DNA of 64,000 bases from positions 2,056,001-2,120,000 of the forward strand of contig NZ_CP127294.1 in the NCBI RefSeq assembly GCF_030285625.1, in the 5' to 3' direction. Origin of the DNA: Amycolatopsis sp. 2-15 (GTDB lineage Bacteria; Actinomycetota; Actinomycetes; Mycobacteriales; Pseudonocardiaceae). Each line of letters opens with the position of its first letter. Positions within the stretch are counted from its first letter, which is position 1. The translations under genes and the position numbers were made by a program. This document shows, one piece after another, positions 20,401-32,400 of this stretch. The notes beneath the pieces were generated by a model. It ran no database searches and was not told the DNA's origin. It saw nothing but the letters and a program-made list of their open reading frames with translations.

Positions 20401-23400
20401 GGCGGTCTCGACGGCCACCTGAAGAACCTGCAGACCTCGATCGACGACGTCACCAAAGATCTGCAGGGCCTCAAGAACGTCAAGGACCAGCTGCCGAACA
20501 GCCTCAAGACGGACTCGATGATCCGCGACCAGGCCGAACGCAACCAGCGGCGCGAGTTCCTGAACCGGCGCCTCGACCGCCTCAACCAACAGGTCGCCCA
20601 GCTCAACCAGGACCGCGCCGCCGTGCTCACCGTCTACGGGCTGCACGTCGGCAACGACCCGAAGTCGTGGGGTTGGCGCCAGGTCGGCGACCAGGACCTG
20701 CCGGGGATCGCGAACCACGTCGCGCAGCAGATCACCGTCGCGCAGCTCGGCGGGAACCCGACCGAGCACCTCGACAACCTGCTCGAGACCGTCACGAACC
20801 TGATGGTCAACGGCCGTCCGCCGGCGCCGTTCTCGCCGTCGGGCGCGCCGCCGAAGACCCACGGCGACAACAACCAGGCGAACCCCGGACAGTCACCGAA
20901 GGACCTGATGGGCCCGAAGGGCTGGGGCAACCGCCGCGACACCGCGCCGTCGTCGCGGCTCGTGCTGGAGCGGTTCGACCCGAAGAAGGCGATCGCGCAA
21001 CAGTTCTCCGGCAACCGCGCCGGCCTGAAGGACGGCCAGCTCGAGGGCGCCGTGACGCACATCCGCTACGACGTGCGCCGCTTCGAGGCGTCGCCGGGCA
21101 ATTGGGTGCGCGAGTTCACTGTGCCCCTGGACCTCACGTCGTCATCGAATTCCGTCACGACCCAGCAGCGCAACCAGCTCGCACAGGACCTGCAGAACCA
21201 CCTCGACAACACGGTCAACCAGCACTACCACCTGCCGAACGGTGATCAGCTGCACGTCACCGTCGATGCCCACGCCAACGAAACCGTCGACCCGAACGAC
21301 GACAGCTGGACCGCCGACCCGTCACGCGGGGTCCCGGTGAACGTCCACGACTCCACTGTGGACGAGAACACCCCGCAGACCAACCAGACCAACTGGGACG
21401 TCAACGACAACACCGCGGGTCTCACCCACGAGGTCATGCACTTCATCGGGCTGGGCGAGGGTTACAAGAACAACACCCTGCTGTTCAACCGCACCGACCA
21501 GCCCGGTGTGATGGGCCTCGACGCCTGGGCCGACACGTCGCTCACCGACGACAACCTGGCCAAGATCGAGGACATCTCCAACCAGGCCGTGATCCACGAC
21601 CACCACCTCGGCGACCCCGACGCCAAGCCGAACCACCCGTACCAGCCGCCGCAACACGCCAACGGATCCACAAAGGACCCCCAGAACCTCCACACCCCGG
21701 CCGAAGCCCCGAGCACCCAGGTCGAGATCAACGGCAAGATCCTCCCCGTCCAGCACGGGACCGTGATCCCCCGCGACGTCCTGCGCCCCGAGCAGGGCAC
21801 GATGCTCGGCACCCACGGCATCGAGGGCGTCTACGTCGGCGGGCACGAAGGCCCGGACAACTTCCGCCGCGCGGTCATCGCGAGCATCTCGCAGGACGCG
21901 CCCAGGGAGCACCACCGCATCACCGCGAACCTCCGCGCCAACACCGACACCGACCTCGACGCCATCGCCCGCGCCGCCAAGCTCCGCGTCCACGTTCTCG
22001 AGCAGAACGGCAGCTGGACCAGCCACGGACCTGAAACCGGCCGCCCGGTCCACATCGCCAAGGCCGAAGTGGACGGCGACGAAAGCTACCTCGGCACGAA
22101 GGAAAACGTCCACATCGGACGCCAGAACGTCAGCTACCCCGGCCCGTCGGTGGTGCTGACGAAGAAGGACCTCGCGGCCAACAACTTCGACCGCGAGAAG
22201 CGCAAGGTCCTCAACCGCGGCGAGTTCGAGATCGAGACGATCCGCGGCGAGCAGTACGTGCGGATGTACACCGCCGTGCTCAACCCCGCGAAGCCGGGGA
22301 CGTTCAAGGACGTGCACCAGGACGACGAGGGCAACGTCAACGTCTTCGGCGGCGCCGGCAAGGCCGACATCTTCTGGGTCGGCGGCGGGCGGCCCATGCG
22401 CGCGGTGCAGTGGACGTCGAAGTACGAGACCGACCCCAACTTCCAGCCGGGCATGCAGCCGGTGCTGCGCTCGTTCCTGGTCCCGCTCGACACGTTCACC
22501 AAGGTCAGCAACGAAGCGACGGTCGAGGCGCTGCCCGACAACAAGCTCGCCATGAACGTGGACCAGACCGGTGACGTCAACCAGTTCGGCCTGCGCGGCG
22601 AACACTTCACCGCCATGCGGGACGCGGCGCTCAAGGGTTCGCTCGTCACCTACTCCGCCAACCAGACCTACGACCACTCCGATCTGGCCGGCCGACAGGA
22701 GGACATCGCCGACCTCTACTCGCGGCTCGGTCTGCCGCCCGGATTCCAGTCCGACGCGCTGGGCAAGGACAACGACCCGTGGTTCGGCTGGACGACGGAC
22801 AAGGGCCAGGACCGCAAGTACTTCCGCAACGATCCGCAGGACCTGCGGGCGCTGGCCAAGAAGCTCTCGGACCTCTACCACACGCACCAGGAGCTCAAGG
22901 GCGGCAAGACCTGGGACGCATACTTCACCCCGCACTCCGACTCGATCCCCAGCGACAAGGAGAAGTCCGGTAAGGACGGTGGGAAGCAGGCCCCGCCGAG
23001 CACCGTCGAGCAGCGCCGCCAGGACCTCAACGTCTTCCTCAACACCCGCGGCCCGTCGGGCTCGGTCGTCAAGCAGCTCACCGACGGGATCGGCCACGCG
23101 CTCGGCGAGCACCTCGACCAGGGCCCGGACACGGTGGCGCTCGACGGCACCAAGGTGCGCGACGAGGTCCTGACGGCCGCGAAGAATCTCGGCGGCATCC
23201 TCAAAGACGTCGTCAACAAGGAGTTCCGGGCGCTGCACACCGACCCGGTCACCAAGTTCGTCTCCCCCGACGCGAAGATCGAGTCGATCGCCAAACTGCG
23301 CGAGGTGATGGCGAACGAGAAGCTCGTGGACGCCATCGCCAAGAACACGGCCGACCAGTTGGTGACCACGACGCTCGATGCCCTGGGTGCCAACCGCGGG

Positions 23401-26400
23401 GTCGACGGTTTCAAGCAGAAGCTGACCACGGCCGTCGAGAACGCCGTGAAGCAGCAGTTCACCGTTACCGGCGGGAAGTTCAACGACAAGGTCGAGCAAG
23501 GGTTCGCGAACAACGACGGCGCGAAGAAGAACTACTTCGCCGGCAACCGTGCCGACGCCGTCGCGGCCGAGGTCTCGGCGGCTCTGAAGAACGCCGACCT
23601 CGCCCAGGACGCCAGGGGCTCCGGCCTCGGCTTCGACCGGGAGACGGTGAAGCAGCGCCTGTCCGACGGCGTGCTGCCCGACGCCGTCTCCGACGTGACG
23701 ACGCAGCACCTCGTCGGCCTCGACTCGAAGCAGCTGCAGGAGGTGTTCGAGAACGGCCTGCAGGATGCGGCGGCCAAGGTGCGCGCGAGCATGGACAAGG
23801 ACCCCGTGCTCAAGTTCACCACCACCGCACAGCGTGAGGCCCTCGCCGACGAAGCCGCGAGGGTGCTGAACCCCGAGACGGTCAAGGGCATCACCTTCAA
23901 GCCCGTGACGCAGGAAGACGTCGACGCGTTCATGGCGAAGGTGCCCGACTACGCCACCCAGGCGGAGATCGGTGCGGCCATCGCCACCGACGAGAAGCGC
24001 GTGAAGGTCGACTTCAACACCCGCGAGAACGCCTACGATCCCGCCACCAAGCAGGTCGACTCGAAGACGTTCGACAACGAGTTCGGCGCCTGGTCGCAGG
24101 GCGCCACCCGCGGCCACACGCGGTTCCACCCGGCCGGCGAGTTCGACCGGCACCAGGACATCGGCCGCGGCCTGGACACCGTGATCAGCGACGAGCTGGC
24201 GAAGACCGACGACGATCACCACGGCGCCCAGCGGATCCTCGACCACCTCGTCACCCGGCTCGACAGCCGGCCGGACGGCAGTACGCCCGACACCCACGAG
24301 TCGATCGCGCGGAAGTTCAACGAGGTCGTGAAGGCCGAGGGCAAGCACAACCGCTACCGCACCGGGACGAAGACGAACCCGAACACCTTCGGCGAGCATG
24401 CGCAGATGGTGCTCAACCAGTACTTGCGGCTCACTCGCGGCGAACACGACGCCGACCGGTTCGTGCCGCGCGAGACGCTGGCCAAGGCGATCCTGTTCCA
24501 CGACATGGAGAAGCTGAACTCCAAGAACCAGTACGGCGCCGGGCAGGAGCAGCACGACAACGAGCCGGAGCACCGCGGCGCCGTCGAGCAGATGAACCGC
24601 CACGAAGGTCTCTGGAACTCCGCCCGCGACTTCCGCATCGCCCGGTCCATGGTGGACGCCGACCCGTTCGGCTTCTACTTCCGCGGCAAGGATGTCGGCG
24701 CGCAGCAGGTGCACGATTTCATCGAAAACCTTGCGAAGGACGTCGGCCGGCCCGGCGGCGGTCCGGTGCGGGCCTACGACGTGAAGAAGCTGTTCGACGA
24801 GTTCCACCAGTACTACCAGGCCGACTTCTCGTCGTACTACGCCGACAGCCACTTCGTCCACAATGGAAGGGTAGAGGCTTTCGGCGCCAAGTCGGCCCTG
24901 TCGGGGATCAAGGAGGCGCGCCCCCACGGTCCGCTCGTCACCACGGACGGCGGCCACCGCTTCGTTTACGACCCGGACTACGCGCAGAAGTACAACGAGC
25001 TCAAGCAGCTCTTCGACGACGACGTGCGGCGCGAGCAGGAAGAGCAGGAGCGCGTGGTCACGGTCGCCGACGACGATCCGGCGCCCGACACCCGCTCGCT
25101 CACCGACCGCTTGCCCGAGTACGCCAAGAAGGGCCAGGCCCTAGGCTCGCTCGTGCCGATGAACCCGCAGGGCGTGAAGCAGGTCGGCGACACCATCAAG
25201 CGCCTGGTCACCTCGCTGGACTCCCGCCGGAACCCGCCGGACCCGGTGGGCATCGACGCCATCACCGGCACGCTCGACAGTGCCGCCTTCGAATCGTTCC
25301 TCGGGCCGGGCCGCAAGTCCATGGTGCGCGTCGGCGAGAAGTGGTACGAGGTCCACGTGCGAGCCGAGCTCGACCTGGACGCGGTGCAGGCCGACGGGAT
25401 CGCGAAGCAGCCGCACGCCACGATCAGCGACGTCAACGACCAGACGCAGGCCACGCACGCCCAAGGCCAGAACGACACCATCGCGCGGACCGTCGGGACG
25501 TCGTACTTCGCGCTGATCCCGCCCGGCGCCTACGTTTCGGTCGCGCCCATGGTGCAGCTCGCGACCGCGGCGCAGACGCACACGTCCACTGTCACCGGCA
25601 CCGAGCAGCGGGTGGTGCGCTCGGCCGGCGACGTGGACGGTGCCGACGTCAACGTGAAGTACTCGATCACCGTCACCGACCAGGTCGGCGGGCTCACCGG
25701 GTCTACTGTGGACGGCCAGGTCTCGCTGCTGTGGTCGCAGGACCTCGGCAACCTCAAGCCGGACACGGAAGCCAAGGGCGACCCGAAGCCGGACTGGGCC
25801 GAGAACATCGAGCTGCTCGCGCCCGAGGCCGTGCTGCTCGACGAGCAGGCGCTGTTCGACAAGGTGGCCAAGCGGCTGCACCCGTCGGTCACGAAGTTCG
25901 GCGCCCCGGGGCGCCAGGCGTTGCGCGAGTTCGTCAGCGGCGGCGGCATCCGCGGTGTGCTGGGCACCGCGCTGCAGGGCGGCCCGGTCGTGTCCAACGA
26001 TCTGCTCAGCCCCCACGGCAGCCACCGCGACGCAGTGCAGCTGCAGGCGCGGCCGAAGGACGTCGAGCTCGTCGGCGTGGTGCCGGGCGACAGCGAGCTG
26101 CGGTTCAACGACTCGTCGGTGAACGGCGGGGCCACAGCGGCGGCGTCGAAGACCGGAATGGACCTGGCCGTGACGGTCGGCGGTGGCTCCTACCTGCCGG
26201 GCAAGGTCGGTGGCCTCGTCGGCGTCAGCGGGTCGGTGTCGTCGAAGGTCACGGAGACGGCGACCGGTGGCACCGGCGTCACGGCGAAGAACACCGTCGA
26301 GGCCAAGGGCGACATCGGGATCTACAAGGTGAAGGTGGACGTCGACGTCGTCACCTCGGCCGGCGAGGTCGAGACCGTCGAGGCCACCGCGTACGTCCGC

Positions 26401-29400
26401 ATGGGCCTGCCCGAGGCGAAGGTCCAAGGCCTGCCCGTGCCGGGCGACACCCGCGACAAGCTCACCGACGTCGGCCGGCGCTACGAGCCGCCCTACCTCG
26501 CCGCGGCCGCCGCCGCGGGCCACGTGCGCACGGGCTCGTTCACCCCGGCCGTGAAAGTGCAGCCGCAGATCGAAAACGCGCTGCGCGAGCGGCCTGGCAT
26601 GGCGAAGTTCCTGCCGCGCTGGGACAAGTTCCAGGCCGACGACAAGAGCTCCAGCCGCGACATCGCCGAGCGCTTCGCCAACCTGCGCAAGCTCACGGCC
26701 ACGTTCTCACCGGCCGCGCTCAAGGCCAAAATGGACACCCTGCTCGGCCCGGGGGTGTCCGTGCAGCTGAAGCGGCGCGGTCTGTTCACCGACGAGTACC
26801 TCAGCGTCACGGTGAAGGCCAAGCTGTCGCCGGGCCGGCACCTCGGGCAGGCCACGGGCCGCTCGGTCAAGGGCTCGGTCGCCACGGCGCCGTCGCTGAG
26901 CAGTGCGACCGCTGTGGACAAGAGCTGGTCGGTCGGGTTGGAAGGCCGCATGGTCATCCCGCAGCCCACGTCGATCGCGAACTCCAGCATCAGCCCCGCG
27001 GTCGTGCCGATCCAGTACTCCGACGCCTACAGCTGGAAGAACTCCGGCGGCCCCACCGTCACGACCACCACGAGTCTTTCCGGCAGCCCGGACTCGCAGG
27101 TGTTCGAGCATGACGTGGAGTTCGAGGTCGAGATCACCAGCTACACCCGCAACCGTCCGTGGGTGAAGCGCCTGACGCCCGGTTCGCCGTTCCGCGTCAC
27201 GCCCAAGGTGTCCACTGTGGCCAAGACCGGTGACCCGGCACTGCCGAAGCTCTCCGGCAAGGTCGACCTGTGGGTCAACGACGGTTCCGCGCTGAAGAAG
27301 GACCCCGGCGACTTCCTGCCCGGCAAGCCCGGCACCACCGTGCTGACCAAGAACGACACCCCGACCATCGACGACATGCTGGCCGGCCCCAAGCCCGAGC
27401 AGCCGAAGTTCCTGCACGTCGAGGCGTTCACCAACACCGAGGCCCTGCGCGACGAGGCCCTGCGGCAGCTGGAACATGCGTCCGACGGCGACGGTGTGCT
27501 CGGTCTGTCCGGCGGCGAGGCCCGCAAGCGCGTGGACCGCATGTTCTCGCCCGAGACGTTCCGCGGTGGCCTGCCGAAGTTCCTGCGCCAGGGCGCGCGG
27601 GCCGGCGGCTTCCGCTACGAACGGCGCGTGGCCGACCGGGTCGGCGGGCTCGGGATGAACGTGGCGCTCAGCAACCCGAAGGTCGTCGTGGCGTCCGACG
27701 CGGGCGGCAGTGAGACCACGTTCGCCGGTGGTGCGAAGGCCGCGTTCGAGCAGACGCACAAACAGGCGCTCGAGGGCAACGTGCAGCTCGGCGTGACCAT
27801 CCGTCCGGACGGCAGCATGGCCACGGCCCACGGTCAGGGCCAGGTCTACGCGTCGGCCAAGTGGAGCCCGTGGACACGCACGTCGGGTGGGTCCACGGAG
27901 GTCAGCGCGAGCGTCGACCACCTCAACCGCACCAACGCCAAGGGCCGCACCGTGCTCGTGCAGTATGACGCGGACGTGCGGCTGGTCGCCGAGACGCGGC
28001 AGGAGAGCCTGGTCAACGGTTCGACCTCGCGCGCCGGCGCCGACGTGAAGCTGCCCGGCGCGGTCTACGTGCGCATGTCCGAGGACCAGGCCCGCGAGCA
28101 GGGCCTGCTGCCCGAGGTCGAGCCGCGCACCGAGCCGCCGGGCAAGATGGCGCCGCCCGCGCTGGTCGGCCACAACCCCAGCGCGCTGGGCGCCGCCGTG
28201 GTCGAGGACGCGCCGGACCTGTCGCAGCTCGTGCGCGACGCCCGGACCGCGCTCGGTCGCACCGGCGACAAGCTGCTGCCGAAGTCGGTCCTCGACGACT
28301 CCATGACCAACCTGCAGCGCACGCTCGACCTCGCTTCGCCCGACGCCGTCACCTCCCTTGTGGACAGTGCGCTCGACGGTGGCGCGCCCCTGCTGCTGCA
28401 CGACGCCAGCCTGCTGTCCACCGACACCTACCAGGTGCTGCTCAAGGCGACGATCACCGACACCGAGTTCCTCGACGTCGTCCACGACGGCGGCGAGATC
28501 GACCACGTCGTGAGCGCGGCCGTGACGGACAAGGAGAACGCCGGCCACGGCTCGTCCTACGGCGGCCAGTTCCGCGGCGCCGGGCGCGGCCTGTTCAGCG
28601 ACACCAAGGCGGACGTGAGCGGCTACGAGGGCCTCACGCTCGGTGTCTCCGGCTCGAAGACGAAAACCGACCAGACGGTGTCGGCCACCGCGACAACCAG
28701 GGGCTCCAAGGCTTCGCAGAGTGGCCCGGCCGTGCGCTACCGCCACCAGCTGAAGTTCGAGCTCGTGGTGCAGCGCGGCGGGAAGACGTACCCGGTCACC
28801 GAGCAGAACGCGAACGTGACCGTGCGCTCGGCGGCCGACGACCACAAGATCAGCACCGAAGGCCAGTCATCGAAGGCCTACCAGCCGCGCACCACCGAGC
28901 TCACCGCCGCCGACACGAACCCCGAGAAGCTCGCGGAATGGCAGGCCGGCGGCGTGGGCAAGCTGCCGCCGTCGGCGCACCCCGAGGGCGTGCGCGGGTC
29001 GGCCGCGGTGCAAGCCGGGGCCGTGCGCGCGCTGCGGCTCTCCGGCGCCGGCACCGGCCTCACCGGCCCGGGCACCGGCGCCAACAACACGCTGGTCACC
29101 TCGCTGACCAACGAGATCCTCCAGGGCCACCTGCCGAACATGCTCGACGGCCCGCTGGCCGCACCCGACCTGCACGAAGCGTCGCTGATCAAAAACGGCC
29201 ACGGCAGCGTGAGGGTCTACTCGCGCCTGGTCAACCCGGACCTCACGGCCCTGAGTGACACGGTCAAGCTGGAGCGCACCGACCAGACCACGGCCACGTT
29301 CACGGGCGAGGCAAAGGAAGCCCTGAGCGGCGAGAACCAGTACCTGCCCGGCGTCGGTGGTGTCACCGACCCGAAGGACAACTCGCACTCATGGAGCGGC

Positions 29401-32400
29401 GCGGACATCCGAAACCCGGCCGCGATGAGCGACCGGACGGCGACTGTTTCGGGTGGACAGCGCTCCACCGTCGCGAAACCGAAGGGCCGCAGCGGACTCG
29501 TCGGGTTCGATGTGGAGTACCGCGTGGTCGCCGACCTCGGTGGGGGCCGCACGGCGGCGGTCGAGGTGAAGGTGCCGGCGTCGGCGCTGGTCCGGATGTC
29601 CGATGTGGACCTCGAAAAGCTTCTGGGCGAAGCGCTGCCGGACGCGATCACCAAGGCGCAGGACGCGGTGAAGGACGCGGCTTCGAGCTGGCGCAAGGCG
29701 GAGGAGGCCGTGGAGGCGGCCCAGCACGAGGCCGACGACCGCTGGCTCGACGAGCGCGACAGCGTCAAGACGTTGACCAAGGACGCGAACGGCCTCGACG
29801 TCGAGACCGACGCCGACCCCGACCCCGTGCGCGAGCTTCGCCAGGCCCTGACCGACGAGGAGAACCACGCCAAGGCCGCCGGCCGCGAGCTGCGCGAGGG
29901 CAACGCCGAGATCACGCGGTTGCAGGACGTCTCCGAGCAGGCGCTGGCCCTGGCGTCGGTCACCGACGAGGGTTCGCCCGAGCGGCAGCAGCTGCTGGAC
30001 CAGGTCGCCCGCGCTGAGCAGGGTGTACGCGACATCCGCGCCGCGCAGCCCGAGCTCGTGCAGCGCCGCCAGGACGCGCAGGACCGCGCGGAGCAGCTGG
30101 CCAACGTCCTCGACTCCTACCGCAACGACAATTCCGACTTCACCTCCCGCCGCGACGACGCGCTGCGCCAGGTGCGCGAAGCGCGGGAGGCGGCCGACGA
30201 GGCGCGTAAGAAGTGGTGGCAGGCCAAGGAAGAGGTCGACTGGCGCCTCGCCACGCACGTGTGGCCGGCCAAGAAGGTCGAGTCCCGCTTCGATCCGCGC
30301 TCCATGGAGCACGTCGTCGAGGCCCCGGACACCGCACCCGACACTGGGCCCGCGACGATCTCCGGCTGGGACGTCAACGCCGACCGGCCGTACGACTTCG
30401 ACGTCAACGACGTCCAGCTGCACCAGGTCACGGACGGCTCGGACAAGGTCGTCGCGGTGTCGTTCCTGCCGGCGGCCGAGCAGACGTCCGCGGTCGAGCA
30501 CGACTGGGTCGCCGACAACTCCGGTGAGGTCTCCTCGCTCGACGAGGGCGTGACGTCGAAGACGCTCGACCCGGTGGTCGCCGAGGCGCGCCGTTACGGC
30601 ACCACGCCTGACCTGGGCGGACGGAGCTTCGGCGACTGGGCCACGAAGTCGCCCGCGCCGTGGGGCACCGACACCGGAGACACGTTCTTCGTCTTCGCGC
30701 ACGGCAAGCCGCAGTCGGTGAAGCTGACGCTGGTCGGCGGGCAGACCGTGCGGGTGGACGGCAGGACGTTCGCGCGGATCGTCGCGAACTCGGCGCCGTT
30801 CGCGCAGGCCGGGCCGAGGTCGTCGGTCACGCTCATCGCCTGCGGTACCGGCCAGACCGACGGCCCCGGCGGCGTCGCCCACGACTTCCAGCGCGCGCTG
30901 AGCGACCTCGGCGGGCCGGCGACGGTGCACGCGCCCACGAAACCCACGCTGTTCGGCCGCGACACCGCGACGCTCGGCAGGGCGCTCGGCGCCACCGGCG
31001 CGTTCACCGCGGTCACGGACGGCGGGCACTTCCGCACGTTCGGCGGCCGCCCGGGTGACGAGGCGATCGTCGACCTCGTCCGCGAACTCGACACCAGCCA
31101 CCACGCCGAACCGCCGGATGGACCGATCTCGCTGGCCGACCACGACGGCACGCTCGCGCTGGCGTCCACTGTGGAGCGACAGCTGGCCGCCGCGGCCGCC
31201 CGCACCGGCGAGCTGCGGCTCACCGACGTGCACGACCTCGTGGCCCGCCACGAGCGGCCCGACGTCGTCTACTCGGCTGTGCTGACCCACCTGGCTTCGG
31301 GGAACACGCCGGTACACACCGTGGTCGACGCCCGCCGCGACCCGGACACCGGCGAGTGGACGCGCGTGCCGCTGCCGCCGATGGCGCGCGGCCTGATCAC
31401 GGTGACGGGCAAGGGCACCTGGAACGCCGACGAACTGGCCCGGCCCGCGCGGCTCAACCCCGCGTGGACCGAAGGCCCGGCGCGCGAGGCCACACACTCG
31501 CGGCCTGACGCCGCGCACTACGCCGAGACGCTCGCCGAGCACCACCTCGACGGCAGGCCGCTGCCGCTGGTCACGGTGCCCGCGGACCGCGTGGACCAGT
31601 TCACGGCCGACGTCACGCGCCCGCTGGACGAGCGCGGCTTCGGCGACCTTGCGTTCGCCCACCTGGTGCACGCTGACCACACGCGCCTGACCGGCGAGGT
31701 CGTCGGCGAACCCGGCGTGACCGTCGACTTCGCGCCCGGCGCCGTCACCACGACCGCGCTGACCGACCACACCGGCACCGCGCGTGGCCTGACCTTCCTC
31801 GACTCCCCTGAGGCCACGAAGGTCCAGGCCCGGGGCGAGCACCTGCTTGTCGAGACCGAGCCCGACGAAACGCGACCCCCCGGCGAAGGCGGCCTTCCCG
31901 TGCACCCGCCGTGGGCCGGAGAACTGGCCGAAGGCCGCACGTTCCTCGTCACCGGTCACGGCGACGAAATCCGCGTGAAGGTCTTCTTGACCGGCCCGGA
32001 CGGCACGCGGCGAGCGGTGTACGTCGACGGCGAAACGTTCGCGCGCATCGTCGCGGCGTCGCCAGAGTTCGCCGACGCGCAGCCGGACTCGATCACCCTG
32101 TTCCAGCCCGCCGCGGCCCGCCACCTCGGCCCCGGCGGTGTCGCGCACGACTTCCAGGCCGCGCTCGAGACGAACGGCGGGCCGTCGATCGTCCACGCCG
32201 CCACGGGTTCGGTGCTGGTCAACCACGGCGACGCCGCGTTCACGACCGTGGTGCGCGGTGGCCACTGGGAGACACTCGGCCGTCCGCTCGACGCCGACGC
32301 CGTGGTCGACGAGCTCACGAACGCGCTGCTCAAGAACTGGCGCTACGCCTGGGTCGCCGCCACGCCCGGCCCCGTGCGCCTCGCCGACCGCGCCCGCACG

